A stretch of 6,423 bases of DNA, from positions 1 through 6,423 of the forward strand of contig JAKMFF010000276.1 of NCBI GenBank assembly GCA_022425585.1, written 5' to 3'. Source of the DNA: Candidatus Poseidoniaceae archaeon. GTDB lineage: Archaea > Thermoplasmatota > Poseidoniia > Poseidoniales > Poseidoniaceae. Below are positions 5,226 to 6,423 of this stretch, in pieces. The first letter of the stretch is position 1. Each line of letters begins with the position of its first letter. A model generated the notes under the pieces. The model did no database searches. It was not told where the DNA came from and worked only from the letters and a program-made list of their open reading frames with translations. The position numbers and the translations under genes are program-made.

Positions 5226-5291
5226 TTTAGATATGTCAATACTCGACAATCTCTGCAAACAATCATTTGCTCACTGTTTAGAGGGTTAACT
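5226..5291 (+). other. L37e-purF spacer with the purF ribosome-binding site and an 18-codon mini-ORF
   Basis: GAGGG at 5281-5285 is six bases before the purF GTG. An 18-codon frame starts at ATG 5233 and ends with TAA at 5287-5289, two bases before purF ([18 protein letters not shown]). It has no ribosome-binding site and is probably chance. A translated leader peptide controlling purF cannot be excluded. Confidence 0.3.
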
Positions 5292-6423
5292 GTGTGCGGA
5301 ATTTTAGGTGTCGTTGGTCGCCAAGGCTTTCACATCAATCAATTACTATACGACGGTTTGACAGTACTACAGCACAGAGGTCAAGACGCAGCCGGGATAA
5401 TGACCGAGTATGATGGTCAGTTTAGGCTTAGGAAATCAAACGGTCTTGTTTCAGATATATTTTACACCAGACACATGCAAAGATTGCAAGGCCACATAGG
5501 AATAGGTCATGTTAGATATCCAACTGCAGGAAGTTCATCTAAAGCTGAATCACAACCATTCTACGTTAATTCGCCATATGGATTATCGATTGCTCACAAT
5601 GGTAATCTAACTAATGCTAGTGAGTTGAGAAAAATCTTGTCGAACAAATACCACAGGCACATGAATACGCAAAGTGATTCAGAAATTTTGTTAAATATTC
5701 TCGCCGTTGAGTTGACTAAGTATTCCTCGGATATTTCTATAGAAGGTGCACCACACCTTGATATAGAAACCGTATTCAAAGGTATAACTGCCCTAAATAC
5801 CTACGTAAAAGGCGGCTATGCGTGCGTGTCAATGATTTCAGGTTATGGCTTGTTAGCATTTAGGGATCCAAATGGAATTAGGCCGCTAGTTTACGGTAAA
5901 AGGGATACAGAAGAAGGCGTAGAATGGATTGTGGCAAGTGAATCTGTTGCAATTACTGCTCTAGGTTTCGAAGTAGTTTCTGATGTTAAGCCAGGTGAAG
6001 CAATATTCATATCTTCATCGGGTCATTTGTTCTCCAGAGTCTGTGCTACAGAGACCAAGAGTAATCCATGTATTTTCGAATATGTTTACTTCGCAAGACC
6101 TGACTCAGTAATAGACGGAATTTCTGTTTACGAGGCTAGGTTAAATCAAGGAAAAATATTAGCCGAGAGAATATTATCAGAATGGCCTGATCACGATATC
6201 GATGCCGTAATTCCTATTCCTGATTCAGGCAGAATCGCGGCACTACAAATGGCTAGTAGTCTAAAGGTGCCATACAGGGAAGGATTCGTCAAAAATCGAT
6301 ATATTGGTCGAACATTCATTATGCCTGGTCAATCATTAAGGGAGAAGTCAGTCAGGAGAAAATTAAACGCCATCGATGATGAATTCCGCGGTAAAAATGT
6401 CCTCTTAGTTGATGATTCAATTG
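5292..6423 (+). CDS. purF: Amidophosphoribosyltransferase PurF, 3' truncated by the window edge
   Basis: PurF makes 5-phosphoribosylamine from PRPP and glutamine, the first step of de novo purine synthesis. The start is GTG at 5292, placed so that removal of the initiator leaves Cys2 as the N-terminal nucleophile of the glutaminase (CGILGVVG); there is no propeptide. Other glutaminase elements are [10 protein letters not shown] (26-35), GHVRYPTAG (72-80), HNGN (102-105) and TQSDSEIL (126-133). The phosphoribosyltransferase part has [35 protein letters not shown] and the start of the PRPP loop VLLVDDSI (370-377), where the window ends. About 377 of an expected 470-510 residues are present. Sequence blocks match the enterobacterial PurF type unusually closely. 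GAGGG six bases upstream supports the GTG. It follows L37e, as in many archaea. Confidence 0.97.
   Translation, partial: MCGILGVVGRQGFHINQLLYDGLTVLQHRGQDAAGIMTEYDGQFRLRKSNGLVSDIFYTRHMQRLQGHIGIGHVRYPTAGSSSKAESQPFYVNSPYGLSIAHNGNLTNASELRKILSNKYHRHMNTQSDSEILLNILAVELTKYSSDISIEGAPHLDIETVFKGITALNTYVKGGYACVSMISGYGLLAFRDPNGIRPLVYGKRDTEEGVEWIVASESVAITALGFEVVSDVKPGEAIFISSSGHLFSRVCATETKSNPCIFEYVYFARPDSVIDGISVYEARLNQGKILAERILSEWPDHDIDAVIPIPDSGRIAALQMASSLKVPYREGFVKNRYIGRTFIMPGQSLREKSVRRKLNAIDDEFRGKNVLLVDDSI

Noticed and set aside
5594..5779. Minus-strand 61-residue frame
   Set aside because: It is antisense to purF, whose sense frame is strongly conserved.
1..6423. CRISPR array, insertion sequence or other mobile element
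   Set aside because: No spaced repeats, transposase or terminal inverted repeats were seen on either strand.

Overview
The window is archaeal. It carries genes found only in archaea and eukaryotes (ribosomal proteins L44e, S27e and L37e, initiation factor aIF2 alpha, Nop10) and a PAC2-family proteasome assembly chaperone. Translation signals are GGAGG/GAGGTG ribosome-binding sites and TATA-like boxes. The AT-rich composition, very tight packing and strikingly bacterial-looking PurF fit a planktonic Thermoplasmatota-type lineage such as Candidatus Poseidoniia (Marine Group II/III). That placement is an inference from gene content and style, not a proven assignment.

Layout. (1) 3-860, plus strand: 3' part of a gene that runs in from outside the window, with a CxxCx5C cluster motif followed by two probable OB folds; it may be the tail of a Cas4/RecB-like nuclease. 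(2) 862-1062, minus strand: a 66-residue ubiquitin-like / MoaD-ThiS-type modifier ending in Gly-Gly, converging on gene 1 with one base between the stops. (3) 1115-1199, plus strand: tRNA-Ser(CGA) with an encoded CCA, abutting the stop of the next gene. (4) 3586 down to 1200, minus strand: L44e, S27e, aIF2 alpha, Nop10 and PAC2, the widely conserved archaeal translation cluster. (5) 3587-3717: divergent control region. (6) 3718-4985, plus strand: two translationally coupled integral membrane proteins of unknown function. (7) 5046-6423, plus strand: L37e followed by purF, which starts at GTG and runs off the window inside its PRPP-binding motif.

How the genes fit together. The minus-strand cluster links ribosome and initiation components (L44e, S27e, aIF2 alpha), rRNA pseudouridylation and processing (Nop10) and proteasome assembly (PAC2). 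The PAC2 protein ends in Phe-Tyr-Met, a proteasome-docking HbYX motif. The next minus-strand gene is a small-archaeal-modifier-like protein, so protein tagging and proteasome assembly sit side by side. The L37e-purF pair is a familiar archaeal neighbourhood, but the PurF reads like the enterobacterial type.

Most notable points: the HbYX tail next to a Gly-Gly modifier; an L44e that has lost three of four zinc ligands while the other zinc-ribbon proteins nearby keep all of theirs; a possible shared bidirectional promoter between tRNA-Ser and the modifier gene; bacterial-type PurF; and a possible OB-fold/iron-sulfur nuclease fusion at the left edge.
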